The notes under the pieces were generated by a model. It did not search any database. It had not been told where the DNA came from and worked only from the letters and a program-made list of their open reading frames with translations. Position numbers and translations under genes: made by a program. A stretch of DNA of 64,000 bases from the NCBI RefSeq assembly GCF_026781265.1, contig NZ_JAKUVC010000002.1, positions 682,001 through 746,000 of the forward strand, read 5' to 3'. Positions within the stretch are counted from its first letter, which is position 1. Every line of letters begins with the position of its first letter. Positions 1 to 9,511 of this stretch are shown here, one piece after another. The DNA is from Streptococcus sanguinis (GTDB lineage: Bacteria > Bacillota > Bacilli > Lactobacillales > Streptococcaceae).

Positions 1-1610
1 ACAATCTTTTCAGCCAAGGCAGAAGCTGCTGAAAAGCCTGTCGAATATTGGAAAACATAGTAATCATAGTAGAAATGCGGAATCCGAGCCCATTCGTACT
101 GAATCTGCGGATTGTCTTCTTTTTTCAGTCCATAGTATTTTTCGTTCAAGTCAGCGTAGAGCTCATTGAGAAACTCGCTAGTCAAAACTTGACCTTCTTG
201 GTCAGCCTTGTGGATTGCATGCTCAAACTCAGCAAACTGGGTTTGACGGAAGACCGTACCTCTAAAGCCATCCAAGAAGTGATTGAGGATAGCAAAGCGG
301 GTAGCATCATCTTCTACTTCTTCCAAGAGCTTCTCTGTCAGGATATTTTCATTAGTCGTTGAAGCAATCTCAGCTAGGAAGATAGAATAGTCTCCATAGA
401 CATAAGGCTGGGTCTCACGAGTATAACTTGAGTGCATACTGTGGCCTGTCTCGTGCACCAAGGTAAAGAGATTATCCAGCGTATCCTGCCAGTTAAGCAA
501 CATAAAGGCATTGGTATCATAAGAACCGCCTGAGTATGCCCCTGAGCGCTTGCCTTGATTTTCATGAACATCAATCCAGCGCTCTGAGAAGGCTGTCTGC
601 ACTCGGCTCAAATAATCCTCACCTAGAATAGCCAGGACTTCCTCAGACTTAGCCAAGGCTTCCTCATAAGTAAACTTGTAGTCTGTCTCTGACAAAGGTG
701 TGTACATATCATACATCTTCAAATCAGAAATGCCTAAAATCTTCGCTCGCAAAGCGATATAACGCTGCAAGAGAGGCAAATGCTTATTGACAGCTGAAAC
801 TAGGCTATCATAAACACTTTCTGGAATAAAGTCAGCTGACAAGGCTGCTTCACGGGCAGATGAAAACTTGCGGACTTTCGCATTGTAGTTGTGAACCTTG
901 ACATTAGTCTGCAGAGTCTTAGCATAGGTATGCTGATACTGCTCGTATACGCTGTAGAGAGCCTCATAAGCTTCCTTACGGACCTCTCGGTTCTTAGACT
1001 CGACCAGGGTGATATAGTTACCGTGGCTGAGCTGAACTTCATTTCCATCTTCATCAAGCACCATGGGAAAGACGATATCTGCATTATCCAAGATAGCAAA
1101 GGTTTCGCCCGCTGCACCAAAAATTTCACCAGCACCGGCCAATAGCTCCTCTTCGCGCTGTGTTAAGATGTGGACTTTCTTTTTCAAAAGCTTGTCAAAA
1201 TAATGCTGATAAAGTTGCAAGGCTGGCTGCTCAGACAAGAAAGCTTGGTACTGCTCTTCTGTAATCGCCATAAATTCGGGCTCGTAGAAGGCAAAGCTTT
1301 GACCAAAATCGCTGTAAAGAGTCATGCCTTTAGCCTGATACTCTTGGTACTTAGCCACACGTGTATCTTGGTCATTCTTCATGTGAGCATAAGAATAAAG
1401 CTTTTCAATACGACGCATCAAGTCCAACTGTACTTCAGTCGTTGTTAAGAGACTGTCCGCTGAATCCAGCAAATGCCCAGCCAGACTAGCTGCTTTCTTC
1501 ACTTCTTCTGAAACCTGAGCCAACTCCGCTTCAAAGGCTTCATCTGTTGGGAAAATGGTACTCAAATCCCAAGTATATTTTTCTTCAATTTCATTTCTTT
1601 GTTTTGCCAT
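1..1610 (-). CDS. pepF: Oligoendopeptidase F (M3 family), 3' end cut by window edge
   Basis: Cytoplasmic zinc metallopeptidase that trims oligopeptides. About 536 codons are visible and the C-terminus lies beyond base 1. The zinc-binding motif HETGH falls at about residues 386-390, followed by the downstream glutamate region ([11 protein letters not shown]) and the M3-type segment [17 protein letters not shown] near the edge. The start is ATG at 1608-1610, with a GGAGG Shine-Dalgarno upstream. It begins 36 bases after the coiA stop, so the two are probably co-transcribed. The family call is firm; substrate preference is inferred from family knowledge only. Confidence 0.93.
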   Translation of the reverse strand, partial: MAKQRNEIEEKYTWDLSTIFPTDEAFEAELAQVSEEVKKAASLAGHLLDSADSLLTTTEVQLDLMRRIEKLYSYAHMKNDQDTRVAKYQEYQAKGMTLYSDFGQSFAFYEPEFMAITEEQYQAFLSEQPALQLYQHYFDKLLKKKVHILTQREEELLAGAGEIFGAAGETFAILDNADIVFPMVLDEDGNEVQLSHGNYITLVESKNREVRKEAYEALYSVYEQYQHTYAKTLQTNVKVHNYNAKVRKFSSAREAALSADFIPESVYDSLVSAVNKHLPLLQRYIALRAKILGISDLKMYDMYTPLSETDYKFTYEEALAKSEEVLAILGEDYLSRVQTAFSERWIDVHENQGKRSGAYSGGSYDTNAFMLLNWQDTLDNLFTLVHETGHSMHSSYTRETQPYVYGDYSIFLAEIASTTNENILTEKLLEEVEDDATRFAILNHFLDGFRGTVFRQTQFAEFEHAIHKADQEGQVLTSEFLNELYADLNEKYYGLKKEDNPQIQYEWARIPHFYYDYYVFQYSTGFSAASALAEKI

Positions 1611-1645
1611 AAAAAAATCCTCCGACTCCCCTATTCTATCACAAA

Positions 1646-2590
1646 TCAACGTAAAATCCTTGTATAAAAAGCCGGTGAATAAACAATTTGCAGATTTTTT
1701 TGCTGGAGATTGGCATAATAGGTCTCAAACTGCTGGTAATAGCCAGTCAGGTCATTAGTTATCTGACAGAAGGAGGCAGCTTGTATTGGTCGAATCTGTG
1801 GATAGAAATCCTCTGCAGTCTTAGTCAAGAGATTATCTCCAGCCTGGTAGAGCTGGGCCTGCAGCCTCATCCATCTAGGATGCTGGTAATAAAGCTGACG
1901 ACGGATATAATTGCAGATGTGCGGATCTTGCTGGGCCAGAAAGCTGGTCATCTCCTGCTTTTGAAAGGGCAAACGCAAAATGTCCAAAAGCTGGCCGTAA
2001 CCAAAGGGAAAGTTCTTAGTCTTGTGCTGGACTTTTCCATGCAGATCTTCGTGAATCAGGTATTTGAGACGCAGAACTCGCTTTTCTTGATCCAGCTCCC
2101 AAAGATGAAAGCCCATATTTTGACTAAAATAGAGAAAATCCTTCTGCAGGCGTGTTAAGGAATCTTTGAGCCAAAGTTTTCGCCCCAAAAGCCAGAGAAC
2201 CTGATAGCCATACTGGCGGTACGAAAGCGTCCGTTCATGCAGCCGCTCTATACTTAGGGAGCTGCACTGGACTTCAAGCGCCAGTTTTTCATTAACCAGC
2301 AAATCAGCAATCTGCTGCAGAGCAGGCAAAAAAGCCTCCACCTCAACTTCTTCTGTCTGGACAGCCCAGCGAAAAAGCTCTGCCTTAAGATTGAGGTGCT
2401 CAGCACTCTCATTTTCCCTATAAAAACGACACTCTTCTAGCGAAATATGTGCAAAATGTGGCTGCATAACTTTACCTTTTTTAAAACGGACTGCCCCCGA
2501 ACAAGCTGGGCAGACAAAATCAGCCCCCTTCTCAATCTTCTCCTCCAGAGCATTACACAAAAGTCCCTTATGATTTCGCGCCACAAACAT
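1646..2590 (-). CDS. coiA: Competence protein CoiA
   Basis: Late competence protein required for transformation, acting with the RecA/DprA machinery on incoming single-stranded DNA. The 314-aa protein has an N-terminal Cys pair (C27 and C30, in FVCPACSG) and a nuclease-like core around residues 75-115 (LALEVQCSS), as in the CoiA family. The start ATG is preceded by GAGGGG. A cin-box (TGCGAATA) lies about 40 bases upstream, consistent with control by the alternative sigma factor ComX. pepF follows closely downstream. Confidence 0.92.
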   Translation of the reverse strand: MFVARNHKGLLCNALEEKIEKGADFVCPACSGAVRFKKGKVMQPHFAHISLEECRFYRENESAEHLNLKAELFRWAVQTEEVEVEAFLPALQQIADLLVNEKLALEVQCSSLSIERLHERTLSYRQYGYQVLWLLGRKLWLKDSLTRLQKDFLYFSQNMGFHLWELDQEKRVLRLKYLIHEDLHGKVQHKTKNFPFGYGQLLDILRLPFQKQEMTSFLAQQDPHICNYIRRQLYYQHPRWMRLQAQLYQAGDNLLTKTAEDFYPQIRPIQAASFCQITNDLTGYYQQFETYYANLQQKNLQIVYSPAFYTRILR

Positions 2591-2628
2591 ATCCTAGTCC
2601 CCTCTAAAATTTCTCTCATTTACTAAAA

Positions 2629-2636
2629 TATTCGCA
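2629..2636 (-). promoter_or_regulatory. ComX (SigX) cin-box of coiA
   Basis: The minus strand reads TGCGAATA followed by a T-rich stretch, matching the streptococcal cin-box TACGAATA at seven of eight positions. It lies 39 bases upstream of the coiA ATG. It supports competence-specific expression of coiA. Confidence 0.75.
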
Positions 2637-2665
2637 AAAAGAAAAGAGAAGCTATCTACACCACC

Positions 2666-2703
2666 AAAAACGAGTCGAGAGAACATCTCTCCGACTCGTT
2701 TTT
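2666..2703 (-). terminator. Intrinsic terminator after the MFS gene
   Basis: The arms AACGAGTCG-AGAGA and TCTCT-CGACTCGTT pair around a short loop and are flanked by A- and T-runs. It starts just past the stop of the MFS gene and isolates it from coiA. The hairpin could work in both directions. Confidence 0.85.
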
Positions 2704-2705
2704 CA

Positions 2706-3875
2706 TTATCCAAATAATTGATTTCCTTTTCGTTCTGGTAATTTCAGAAAGAGGGACAACAAGCAGACTAGACAGATGACTGCTGCTAGAAAGAGGTTCA
2801 TTCCTTCGTAACCCCAACTGTCTAGAAAATGGCCGGCCAGATTTTGAATGAGAATGGTTCCTAGACTGCGGGCTGTCTGGACCAGAGCAATGGCAGTTAC
2901 CAGATATTTTTCATCAACCAAGCTGGCTACGATTTTTAAAGTCACCATAATCAAAACCATGCCGGTCACATGCTTGGAAAGGAGAGTCATCCCGATTTTC
3001 GAAATCAAACCTAGATCCAAGGCATAAACACTGTACTGGAGAAAGATGATTCCCAGACAGATATAAAGAAGCTTTTTCATCGAAAGCTTGTCCATAAAGA
3101 GATAGGAATAAAAGATAAAAGGCGCTTCAACCAGAACTGATAGGGCAACAACAGTCGAAGCCATATCCACCTCTAAGCCACTATGCTGTAGCATGGCAGG
3201 GATATAGGTATGACCAGTATTCCCCACCCCTGAGTAGAGGGCGACCAAAAGCAGGTAAAAGAGATAGGTTTTGTTGGTCAAGAGCTTCCCCAGACCTGTC
3301 TGCTTGCGGGTATTCTTGCTTTCTAGGGCTGCTCGGTCGTGCTTGGGCTGGATTCCCAAAAGTCCTAAACTACTGATAAGCATCATACCAATAAAGACTG
3401 GGAAAATAGCCTGTGGTGCGACTCTTTGATAAATCAATCCTGCCAGCTGAGAGCCTAAGGCATAGCCAATGGTTCCCCAAATCCGAATCTTACCATAAGT
3501 ATAAGGACTTTGAGCCGCCAAAACATCCATGACTGGATTGACCCCGTTAACCAACATGAGAACTAGGCTATACCAGACCAGTAACTGCCAAAGCTGAGTC
3601 GCTTTCATGAAAAATACAGCCCCAACCATCATAACTAGAAAGCTAAAAAGGAAGATCTTTTTAATTCCCAAAGCGTCGCTGAGAAGTCCAAAAATCGGCT
3701 GAGCCAACATGGAAGCAAAGAATGAAGCTGACACTACCATCGATACTTGGGCATTAGAATAGCCTAAGTCCTGCATATAGACTGATATCAGGGTCGAAAA
3801 AAGAGAATAGGCCAGAAAGAAAAAATTAAAAAGTAAAAAATGAGCCAGATAGCTGTTGTGAAACTTTTTTCGCAT
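2706..3875 (-). CDS. MFS transporter (MFS_1-like / nucleoside-permease-like)
   Basis: A 389-aa integral membrane protein with about 12 hydrophobic segments. The loop between TM2 and TM3 reads GLLSDALGIKK, an MFS motif-A-like signature, and TM4-5 reads YGKIRIWGTIGYALGS, typical of the LacY-related MFS_1_like group. The substrate cannot be told from the sequence. The gene stands alone between two terminators. Confidence 0.8.
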   Translation of the reverse strand: MRKKFHNSYLAHFLLFNFFFLAYSLFSTLISVYMQDLGYSNAQVSMVVSASFFASMLAQPIFGLLSDALGIKKIFLFSFLVMMVGAVFFMKATQLWQLLVWYSLVLMLVNGVNPVMDVLAAQSPYTYGKIRIWGTIGYALGSQLAGLIYQRVAPQAIFPVFIGMMLISSLGLLGIQPKHDRAALESKNTRKQTGLGKLLTNKTYLFYLLLVALYSGVGNTGHTYIPAMLQHSGLEVDMASTVVALSVLVEAPFIFYSYLFMDKLSMKKLLYICLGIIFLQYSVYALDLGLISKIGMTLLSKHVTGMVLIMVTLKIVASLVDEKYLVTAIALVQTARSLGTILIQNLAGHFLDSWGYEGMNLFLAAVICLVCLLSLFLKLPERKGNQLFG

Positions 3876-3898
3876 GAAAATCTCCTTAAAACAGAAAG

Positions 3899-3924
3899 AA
3901 AACTCAGCAAAATCACTGAGTTTT
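3899..3924 (-). terminator. Terminator of the dacA transcript
   Basis: AAAACTCAG and CTGAGTTTT form a perfect stem with a short loop, 46 bases downstream of the dacA stop and just before the MFS gene. It is symmetric, so it may be bidirectional. Confidence 0.8.
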
Positions 3925-3969
3925 AGCTTGGAAAGTCATTCCGTTCGTATGTGACAGAGGACATTCCCT

Positions 3970-5325
3970 TTATTCAACATCTGTATTTCTACGACGTTCC
4001 TGCTTTGCAGCCTTGCGTTTTTGGCGACTGCGGTATTCAAAGTACAGAATGATTAGCAGGATGCCAACAGGCAGCAGAATTAACATCTTATCGCTGAAGA
4101 ACACACCATACCAAGGCTTGCTTTCTGATTTGCTGCCAGTCACGTTTTCAATGGCCTGAACGACAGGATTCTCAACTTTCTCGACTTTCATTTCATCAGA
4201 GATCTTGCTAGACAAGGTCTTCAAGCCATTTTCAGCCTTGAGAACATTGTTTTCAACCTTGACTTTAGGCTCGGTGCCCTTTTTAACAGTAGCGTAGAAA
4301 TCCTCAGGCAGCTTATATTTCTGTCCATCAATCTCCTGCTCACCCTTGGAGAGGAGTTTTTTGTACTCATAGTCCGCATAAGCCTTCTCAATCAAAGCAT
4401 TACCAAAAGGATGGCGGTAATACTCACCGTCTTGGTCAGACCAGTCACCGACTCCCATAATCACAGCAATCATTCGCTGATCGCCACGCTTAATGGTTGC
4501 GATATAGTTAAAAGCACCGTTAGGACTAGAGCCTGTCTTCATGCCATCTACGCCCTTGAGTGCGTATTTAGCACCCGGCAGGGAGTAATTATAGGTTTCA
4601 AAGGTTTCCTCGTAAGGAGTTCCGGCTTTAACCGTAACCTTGGCTTTATTAGTATAGTTTAGAATTTCAGGATGGTGATTGACAAAGTTATAAGCCAGAA
4701 TCCCCAAATCACGAGCAGTGGTCTGATTGCTGAGAGTATTATCATAATTCTGAGGATTATAATAGCCCTTGAAAGAAACCGCTGCTGCACCGCTGGCATT
4801 GAACCACTTGGTATTGGTCATGCCCAGCTCTTGAGCCTTGGTATTCATCCGATCCAAGAAAGCATCTGGATCATTGTCAGATAGATAATTGGCCAGCATG
4901 ACTGTTGTCGCATTGGATGAAGGCACGATTGTCATGGTAATCAGCTCAGCTACGGTATAGTCCACACCAGCGACAATTTTATTATTAGAAATTTCATAAA
5001 TATTAGCGGTAGCTTGATCCTGAGGTGTAGCTGTAATGACCGTCTTTTCGCTGATTTTTCCTTCCTTAATCGCTTCAAAGACCAAGTAAAGCGTCATGAG
5101 CTTACTCATACTAGCGGGATCACGCACCTCATCGACATTATCCTCCCAGACAACATCACCTGTACTGCCGTCAATAACGAGAGAAGACTTGGGACGATTA
5201 ATCGCCTGAACATTATCATGCGGATACATCTTTTTAGCCATATCCACCAATTCATCAGCCCTAGCAGCTAGTGGCGCTAACGAGGTCAGGAACACAATTC
5301 CCAATAACAAAAGCTTTTTCTTCAC
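3970..5325 (-). CDS. dacA: D-alanyl-D-alanine carboxypeptidase (PBP3/DacA type)
   Basis: Low-molecular-weight penicillin-binding protein that trims the terminal D-Ala of peptidoglycan stem peptides on the outer membrane face. The 451-aa protein has a signal peptide ending near ARA-DE (residues 22-24). Its catalytic motifs are S72-M-S-K75, S136-S-N138 and K263-T-G265, followed by a beta-rich C-terminal domain, a membrane anchor (MLILLPVGILLIILYF) and a basic tail. A longer reading begins at TTG (5337), but GGAGG lies inside that extension and correctly precedes GTG at 5323-5325, so GTG is chosen. Confidence 0.93.
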   Translation of the reverse strand: MKKKLLLLGIVFLTSLAPLAARADELVDMAKKMYPHDNVQAINRPKSSLVIDGSTGDVVWEDNVDEVRDPASMSKLMTLYLVFEAIKEGKISEKTVITATPQDQATANIYEISNNKIVAGVDYTVAELITMTIVPSSNATTVMLANYLSDNDPDAFLDRMNTKAQELGMTNTKWFNASGAAAVSFKGYYNPQNYDNTLSNQTTARDLGILAYNFVNHHPEILNYTNKAKVTVKAGTPYEETFETYNYSLPGAKYALKGVDGMKTGSSPNGAFNYIATIKRGDQRMIAVIMGVGDWSDQDGEYYRHPFGNALIEKAYADYEYKKLLSKGEQEIDGQKYKLPEDFYATVKKGTEPKVKVENNVLKAENGLKTLSSKISDEMKVEKVENPVVQAIENVTGSKSESKPWYGVFFSDKMLILLPVGILLIILYFEYRSRQKRKAAKQERRRNTDVE

Positions 5326-5392
5326 AGGATCCTCCAAAGAACAATTATTCCTATCTAGTATATCATATTTTACGCAAAGTCAATCATAAATC

Positions 5393-5421
5393 TAAAAATC
5401 CTACCTAAAAAATAGATAGGA
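5393..5421 (-). terminator. Terminator of nagB
   Basis: The minus strand reads TCCTATCTA, a T-rich loop, TAGGTAGGA, then TTTTTA. It lies 55 bases past the nagB stop, in the nagB-dacA gap. Confidence 0.65.
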
Positions 5422-5475
5422 AATTAAGAGACTTTTATCTGGCAAAGCCAGTTTTCTAGCAACAACGTCAAAATC

Positions 5476-6183
5476 TTAGTGATTTAACAAGCTAAGTGCT
5501 TCCTTATCAGCGATAATCACAACATCTGGATGGTTCTGGAGGGCACTGCCTGGCAGCTCCTCTGTCACCTCACCCTCAACAGTCCCTGCTATGGCTTTGG
5601 CCTTAGCTGAACCATAAGCAAAGAGAATGATGAACTTAGCATTGAGGATATTGACAATCCCCATGGAAATAGCCTGAGTCGGAACATCTTCCATCTTGTC
5701 AAAGAATCGAGCATTGGACTGAATGGTGGACGGCGTCAGATCTACTAAGTGAGTCTGGCTGTCAAAACTAGTCCCCGGCTCATTAAAGCCGATATGGCCA
5801 TTCGTACCGATTCCCAAAATCTGCAAATCAGCTGGATGCTCTGTAAGAAGCTGATTGTACCTCGCCACCTCTGCTTCTAAATCTTTCGCTGCTCCATTAG
5901 GCAGGAAGCTTGCTTTAAAAGGCTTTTGGTTAAAGAGGTGTTGATTCATGAAATAACGATAAGACTGAGGATCCTCCTCCTGCAAACCGACATATTCATC
6001 CAGATTGACACTGGTCATCTCTGAAAAATCAAGGTCGCTCTCAACAATCTGCTTGTAAAATTCTTCTGGGCTGCTTCCTGTAGCCAAGCCCAAAGTTTTT
6101 GCTCCTTGAGCTATCTTTTCCTTGAGCAGTTCAAGAGCTACTTTGCCACCTTCTACTTGGTTTTCCACTTGAATAATTTTCAT
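5476..6183 (-). CDS. nagB: Glucosamine-6-phosphate deaminase
   Basis: Converts glucosamine 6-phosphate to fructose 6-phosphate and ammonia, linking amino-sugar use to glycolysis. The 235-aa length is typical of the short Gram-positive form. Recognisable segments are [12 protein letters not shown] (phosphate loop), VNLDEYVGL and [18 protein letters not shown] with the catalytic residues. The start is the ATG of MKIIQVENQ, preceded by GGAGGTGG; the longer ORF start at 6198 would lie upstream of that site. A strong promoter containing a NagR-type operator lies directly upstream. Confidence 0.96.
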   Translation of the reverse strand: MKIIQVENQVEGGKVALELLKEKIAQGAKTLGLATGSSPEEFYKQIVESDLDFSEMTSVNLDEYVGLQEEDPQSYRYFMNQHLFNQKPFKASFLPNGAAKDLEAEVARYNQLLTEHPADLQILGIGTNGHIGFNEPGTSFDSQTHLVDLTPSTIQSNARFFDKMEDVPTQAISMGIVNILNAKFIILFAYGSAKAKAIAGTVEGEVTEELPGSALQNHPDVVIIADKEALSLLNH

Positions 6184-6212
6184 TTTCCACCTCCACATCT
6201 TTTCTTAACTTT

Positions 6213-6241
6213 ATTATATGGTATAGACCAATTTTTGTCAA
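6213..6241 (-). promoter_or_regulatory. nagB promoter with NagR-like operator in the spacer
   Basis: On the minus strand TTGACA, a 17-base spacer and TATAAT form a consensus sigma-A promoter. The spacer contains TGGTCTATACCA, a near-perfect palindrome resembling the GntR-family NagR/DasR dre site (TGGTCTAGACCA core). A repressor bound there would block RNA polymerase until an amino-sugar phosphate releases it. The promoter is seen directly; the regulator is inferred. Confidence 0.85.
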
Positions 6242-6302
6242 GAAAAAGTTTGCAAAATAGACATACTTTCTAGTCGTGCTCGCTTCCTTTTGCGGCAAAT
6301 CG

Positions 6303-6311
6303 TGTTATAAT
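6303..6311 (+). promoter_or_regulatory. Extended -10 promoter abutting the start of the 59-aa gene
   Basis: TGTTATAAT is an extended -10 (TG-N-TATAAT) that ends six bases before the ATG at 6318, with no clear -35. Transcription should begin at or next to the A of the start codon, giving a leaderless mRNA. It would also transcribe queA and argR. Confidence 0.7.
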
Positions 6312-6317
6312 AGAGAC

Positions 6318-6497
6318 ATGTTTTTACTGATTGTTTTATTGATTTTATTTTTAGTCGGAGTCTTACTCTGCAGCTTGAGTTTCCTCATGAAAAAACAACC
6401 AGGCTGGCAGATTGTAAGTTTGATTTTAGGAGGCTTGCTTACAGCTAGTCCCTTCCTACTGGCCGCCTACCTACTCTGGCTGATGAAAACAATATAA
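6318..6497 (+). CDS. Small two-TM membrane protein, function unknown
   Basis: A 59-aa hydrophobic peptide (MFLLIVLLILF...) with two predicted transmembrane stretches separated by KKQPGW. The ORF can be extended upstream to 6276, but that would place the start in front of the promoter -10 at 6306-6311, so ATG 6318 is chosen. It ends 9 bases before queA and is probably transcribed with it. I do not recognise the family. Confidence 0.6.
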   Translation: MFLLIVLLILFLVGVLLCSLSFLMKKQPGWQIVSLILGGLLTASPFLLAAYLLWLMKTI

Positions 6498-6506
6498 GGA
6501 GATACG

Positions 6507-7535
6507 ATGAATACCGCTGATTTTGATTTTGACCTGCCTGAAGAACTGATTGCTCAGACGCCTTTAGAGAAAAGGGATGCTTCCCGCTTGCTAGTGGTTG
6601 ATAAAGAAACGGGAGCCTTCTCCGACCAGCACTTTGACCAGATTATTGATCAGCTCCAGCCCGGCGATGCCCTAGTTATGAATAATACGCGTGTCCTGCC
6701 TGCCCGCCTTTATGGTATCAAGCCTGAGACAGGGGGCCATGTCGAGCTGCTGCTACTTAAAAATACTCAGGGCGATGATTGGGAAGTGCTAGTTAAGCCA
6801 GCCAAGCGCCTCAGAGTAGGTTCTCAAATTTCCTTTGGCGATGGCCGCTTAACTGCTAATGTGGTAGAAGAGCTTGAGCACGGTGGCCGAATTGTGCGCT
6901 TTAGCTACGAAGGGATTTTCCTAGAGGTCTTGGAAAGTTTGGGAGAAATGCCGCTTCCGCCTTATATCCACGAAAAACTGGCAGACCGCGAACGCTACCA
7001 GACTGTCTATGCCAAGGAAAACGGCTCTGCCGCTGCGCCAACTGCTGGACTTCATTTCACAGAAGAGCTATTGGAGCAGATTGCTACTAAGGGAGTCAAG
7101 CTGGTCTATCTGACCCTTCATGTCGGACTGGGAACTTTCCGACCGGTTTCTGTAGACAGCTTAGATGATCACGAGATGCACTCCGAATTTTATAGTCTGT
7201 CCGAGGAAGCTGCCCAGATACTCCGTCAGGTCAAGGCAAATGGCGGACGTATCATTGCAGTCGGTACAACATCTATCCGCACCTTGGAGACAATTGGTAG
7301 TAAATTTCAGGGTCAGATTCAGGCTGACTCTGGCTGGACCAATATTTTCATCAAGCCGGGGTACGATTGGAAGGTCGTTGATGCTTTTTCAACCAACTTC
7401 CACCTGCCCAAGTCAACTCTTGTCATGTTAGTCTCTGCCTTTGCCGGACGTTCCTTAACACTTGAAGCTTATGAGCACGCTATTGCTGAGCGCTATCGCT
7501 TCTTCAGCTTTGGTGATGCTATGTTTATCAAATAA
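6507..7535 (+). CDS. queA: S-adenosylmethionine:tRNA ribosyltransferase-isomerase
   Basis: Transfers and isomerises the ribosyl moiety of SAM onto 7-aminomethyl-deazaguanine in tRNA to form epoxyqueuosine. The 342-aa length is normal. Clear signatures are [10 protein letters not shown] at the N-terminus, [24 protein letters not shown] and [13 protein letters not shown]. The start is preceded by AAGGAG at good spacing. It lies between a small membrane-protein gene and argR, all on the plus strand, and is convergent with the arc operon. Confidence 0.97.
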   Translation: MNTADFDFDLPEELIAQTPLEKRDASRLLVVDKETGAFSDQHFDQIIDQLQPGDALVMNNTRVLPARLYGIKPETGGHVELLLLKNTQGDDWEVLVKPAKRLRVGSQISFGDGRLTANVVEELEHGGRIVRFSYEGIFLEVLESLGEMPLPPYIHEKLADRERYQTVYAKENGSAAAPTAGLHFTEELLEQIATKGVKLVYLTLHVGLGTFRPVSVDSLDDHEMHSEFYSLSEEAAQILRQVKANGGRIIAVGTTSIRTLETIGSKFQGQIQADSGWTNIFIKPGYDWKVVDAFSTNFHLPKSTLVMLVSAFAGRSLTLEAYEHAIAERYRFFSFGDAMFIK

Positions 7536-7551
7536 CTATAGGTGAAAATTT

Positions 7552-8022
7552 ATGAATAAAATTGAAAGCAGACACCGTCTCATCCGCTCCTTAATCATGG
7601 AGAAAAAAATCCATACCCAGCAAGAACTTCAGGAGCATTTGGAAGCAAACGGTGTCGTCGTGACCCAATCCACTCTTTCACGAGATATGAAAGCACTCAA
7701 TCTGGTCAAGGTCAGTGAGAACGATATTTCCTACTATATCATCAACAGCATCGCACCATCCCGTTGGGAAAAACGCCTTCGTTTCTATATGGAGGATGCT
7801 TTGGTCATGCTGCGGCCAGTTCAAAATCAAGTCGTCATGAAAACCCTGCCTGGTCTGGCCCAGTCTTTCGGTGCAATTTTAGACGCTCTAGAGCTACCAC
7901 AGATTGTAGCTACTGTCTGTGGAGATGACGTCTGTCTGATTATCTGCGAGGATAACCAAGGTGCCCTTGACTGCTTTGAGAAGCTCAAAGAATTCACCCC
8001 ACCATTTTTCTTTAGTAAATAA
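7552..8022 (+). CDS. argR: ArgR/AhrC-family arginine regulator (ArcR-like)
   Basis: Arginine-responsive DNA-binding protein of 156 aa. The N-terminal winged helix-turn-helix (residues 1-70) contains [18 protein letters not shown]. The C-terminal oligomerisation and arginine-binding domain ends [15 protein letters not shown], with the conserved GDD. It lies next to arcT at the end of the arc operon but on the opposite strand, where related oral streptococci place an arc regulator, so control of the arc genes is likely (inference). Naming it argR rather than arcR cannot be settled from this window. Confidence 0.88.
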   Translation: MNKIESRHRLIRSLIMEKKIHTQQELQEHLEANGVVVTQSTLSRDMKALNLVKVSENDISYYIINSIAPSRWEKRLRFYMEDALVMLRPVQNQVVMKTLPGLAQSFGAILDALELPQIVATVCGDDVCLIICEDNQGALDCFEKLKEFTPPFFFSK

Positions 8023-8050
8023 AAGCTGAGACAAATTGCCTCAGCTTTTT
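8021..8050 (+). terminator. Terminator of the queA-argR transcript
   Basis: AAAAGCTGAG and CTCAGCTTTT pair across a ten-base loop and are followed by further T's, starting at the argR stop codon. It probably also separates the convergent arc transcript. Confidence 0.9.
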
Positions 8051-8152
8051 CTATTTTCGATTTTTGCCTCAATGAAAATCATCAGCAAGCCATACTTGAC
8101 CATAGCGATGCAGTACAAATAAGATTTGAAGATGCTTTCAAAAAGTCAGCAT

Positions 8153-9490
8153 TTAAGGTGTTGTAGCCAAACGATAAACGGCTTCCGCGTAAATATCCAT
8201 GGCCCGATACAGATCATCTAAGAGCAATCGTTCATTGACCTGATGCTCTGTCTGGTCAGCTCCCGGAAAGAGAGCACCGAAGGCAACACAGTTAGGCATC
8301 GTACGAGCAAAGGTCGCTCCGCCAGAAGACATAGCTAGACTGTCGTCTCCTGTTTTCTCCTGATAAATTTCCATCAAAGTGCTGACCAACTCACTGTCCA
8401 AAGGTACGTAGAGCGGAGCCAAGTAGTCAAACTCCTGATAGGTCAGCTCGTATTGACTGGCTATTTCTGCTAGATTTTCAACCAACTTATCCTTGTCTGC
8501 CAATACCGGAATCCGCATGTCAATCCGAATCTCAGAGCGGTCAGAAGTTAAAGTCAGACCAGCAACATTAAAGGAAAGAAAGCCCGTCGGTTCATCAGAC
8601 ACAGGACCAAAGAGATGGCTGCCTGTTGCATCTTCACCGACCGCCTGAGCCAGAAATGCAAGAGCCGGATGCGAATCCAAGGGCTGCAAGACCTTAGCTA
8701 GGCGAATAATGGCGTTGATTCCTTGGGCGGCATCCTTGGCATGCTTGGGCAAGCCGATAACCGTTACTTCTTCTGCCGTTCGCTCATATTCATAGCCTAA
8801 ATCTTCCAAGTCAGCAACTACTGACTCCAGTAGGCTGCCCGAATAGGAAGCCTTGGCAGGAACAACATTAAAAGCTTGACCAGCTTCGAGCTCTATAGTG
8901 TCAGAGCCAGGCCCTTCCAGCTTGAGCTGCAGAAGCCCCTTCTCAGCATAGGTCAAAGGGAAGGAAGAGTCCGGTGCAAAGCCAAGTACAGCCTGCTCTT
9001 CTAGCTGGTTATACCTACCCATACAGCGCCAAAGCGTCTCCTCATCTGTACCAAAGATAAAGCGAACCCGCTTTTTAAATTCCACTCCGCTGTCCAGCAA
9101 TGCCTTTACAGCATAAAGAGCGGTCATGGAAGGTCCCTTGTCGTCCTGCACCCCACGGCCGAAAATCCAGCCATCTTTGACAGTGGCTTCAAAAGGCGGC
9201 GTCTGCCAGTCCGACTCATCACCTGATGGAACAACATCCAAATGACAGAGAACGGCCAGGAGCTGAGCTCCATGACCGATTTCTGCATATCCGTAATAAC
9301 CTTTAGGGTCGAGGTAGGTTGTAAAACCTAGCTCCCGACAGATTTCTAAAGTTTTTTCTAGGACATCTTGGATAGCTTGTCCAAAAGGTGTTCCATTTTG
9401 ACCTTCCTTCAGTACTGAAGGATAAGAAACGATTGTTTTCAAAGATTCAAGAAAATCTTCTTTAACTTTTTCCGTTATAAAATTTTTCAT
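8153..9490 (-). CDS. arcT: M20-family dipeptidase of the arc operon (ArcT)
   Basis: Zinc-dependent M20 peptidase of 445 aa, PepV/Sapep-like. Metal-site motifs are LLAVLCHLDVVPSG (His-Leu-Asp), GRGVQDDKGP, and FGTDEETLWRC with the catalytic glutamates; MSSGGATFART lies near the C-terminus. In oral streptococci the last arc gene is usually called arcT (the transaminase label is historical), and it may release arginine from peptides for the pathway (inference). The gap to arcD is 21 bases and the start has GAGGTG upstream, so it is part of the operon. Confidence 0.88.
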   Translation of the reverse strand: MKNFITEKVKEDFLESLKTIVSYPSVLKEGQNGTPFGQAIQDVLEKTLEICRELGFTTYLDPKGYYGYAEIGHGAQLLAVLCHLDVVPSGDESDWQTPPFEATVKDGWIFGRGVQDDKGPSMTALYAVKALLDSGVEFKKRVRFIFGTDEETLWRCMGRYNQLEEQAVLGFAPDSSFPLTYAEKGLLQLKLEGPGSDTIELEAGQAFNVVPAKASYSGSLLESVVADLEDLGYEYERTAEEVTVIGLPKHAKDAAQGINAIIRLAKVLQPLDSHPALAFLAQAVGEDATGSHLFGPVSDEPTGFLSFNVAGLTLTSDRSEIRIDMRIPVLADKDKLVENLAEIASQYELTYQEFDYLAPLYVPLDSELVSTLMEIYQEKTGDDSLAMSSGGATFARTMPNCVAFGALFPGADQTEHQVNERLLLDDLYRAMDIYAEAVYRLATTP

Positions 9491-9511
9491 GGAATCACCT
9501 CAGCTTCTAGC

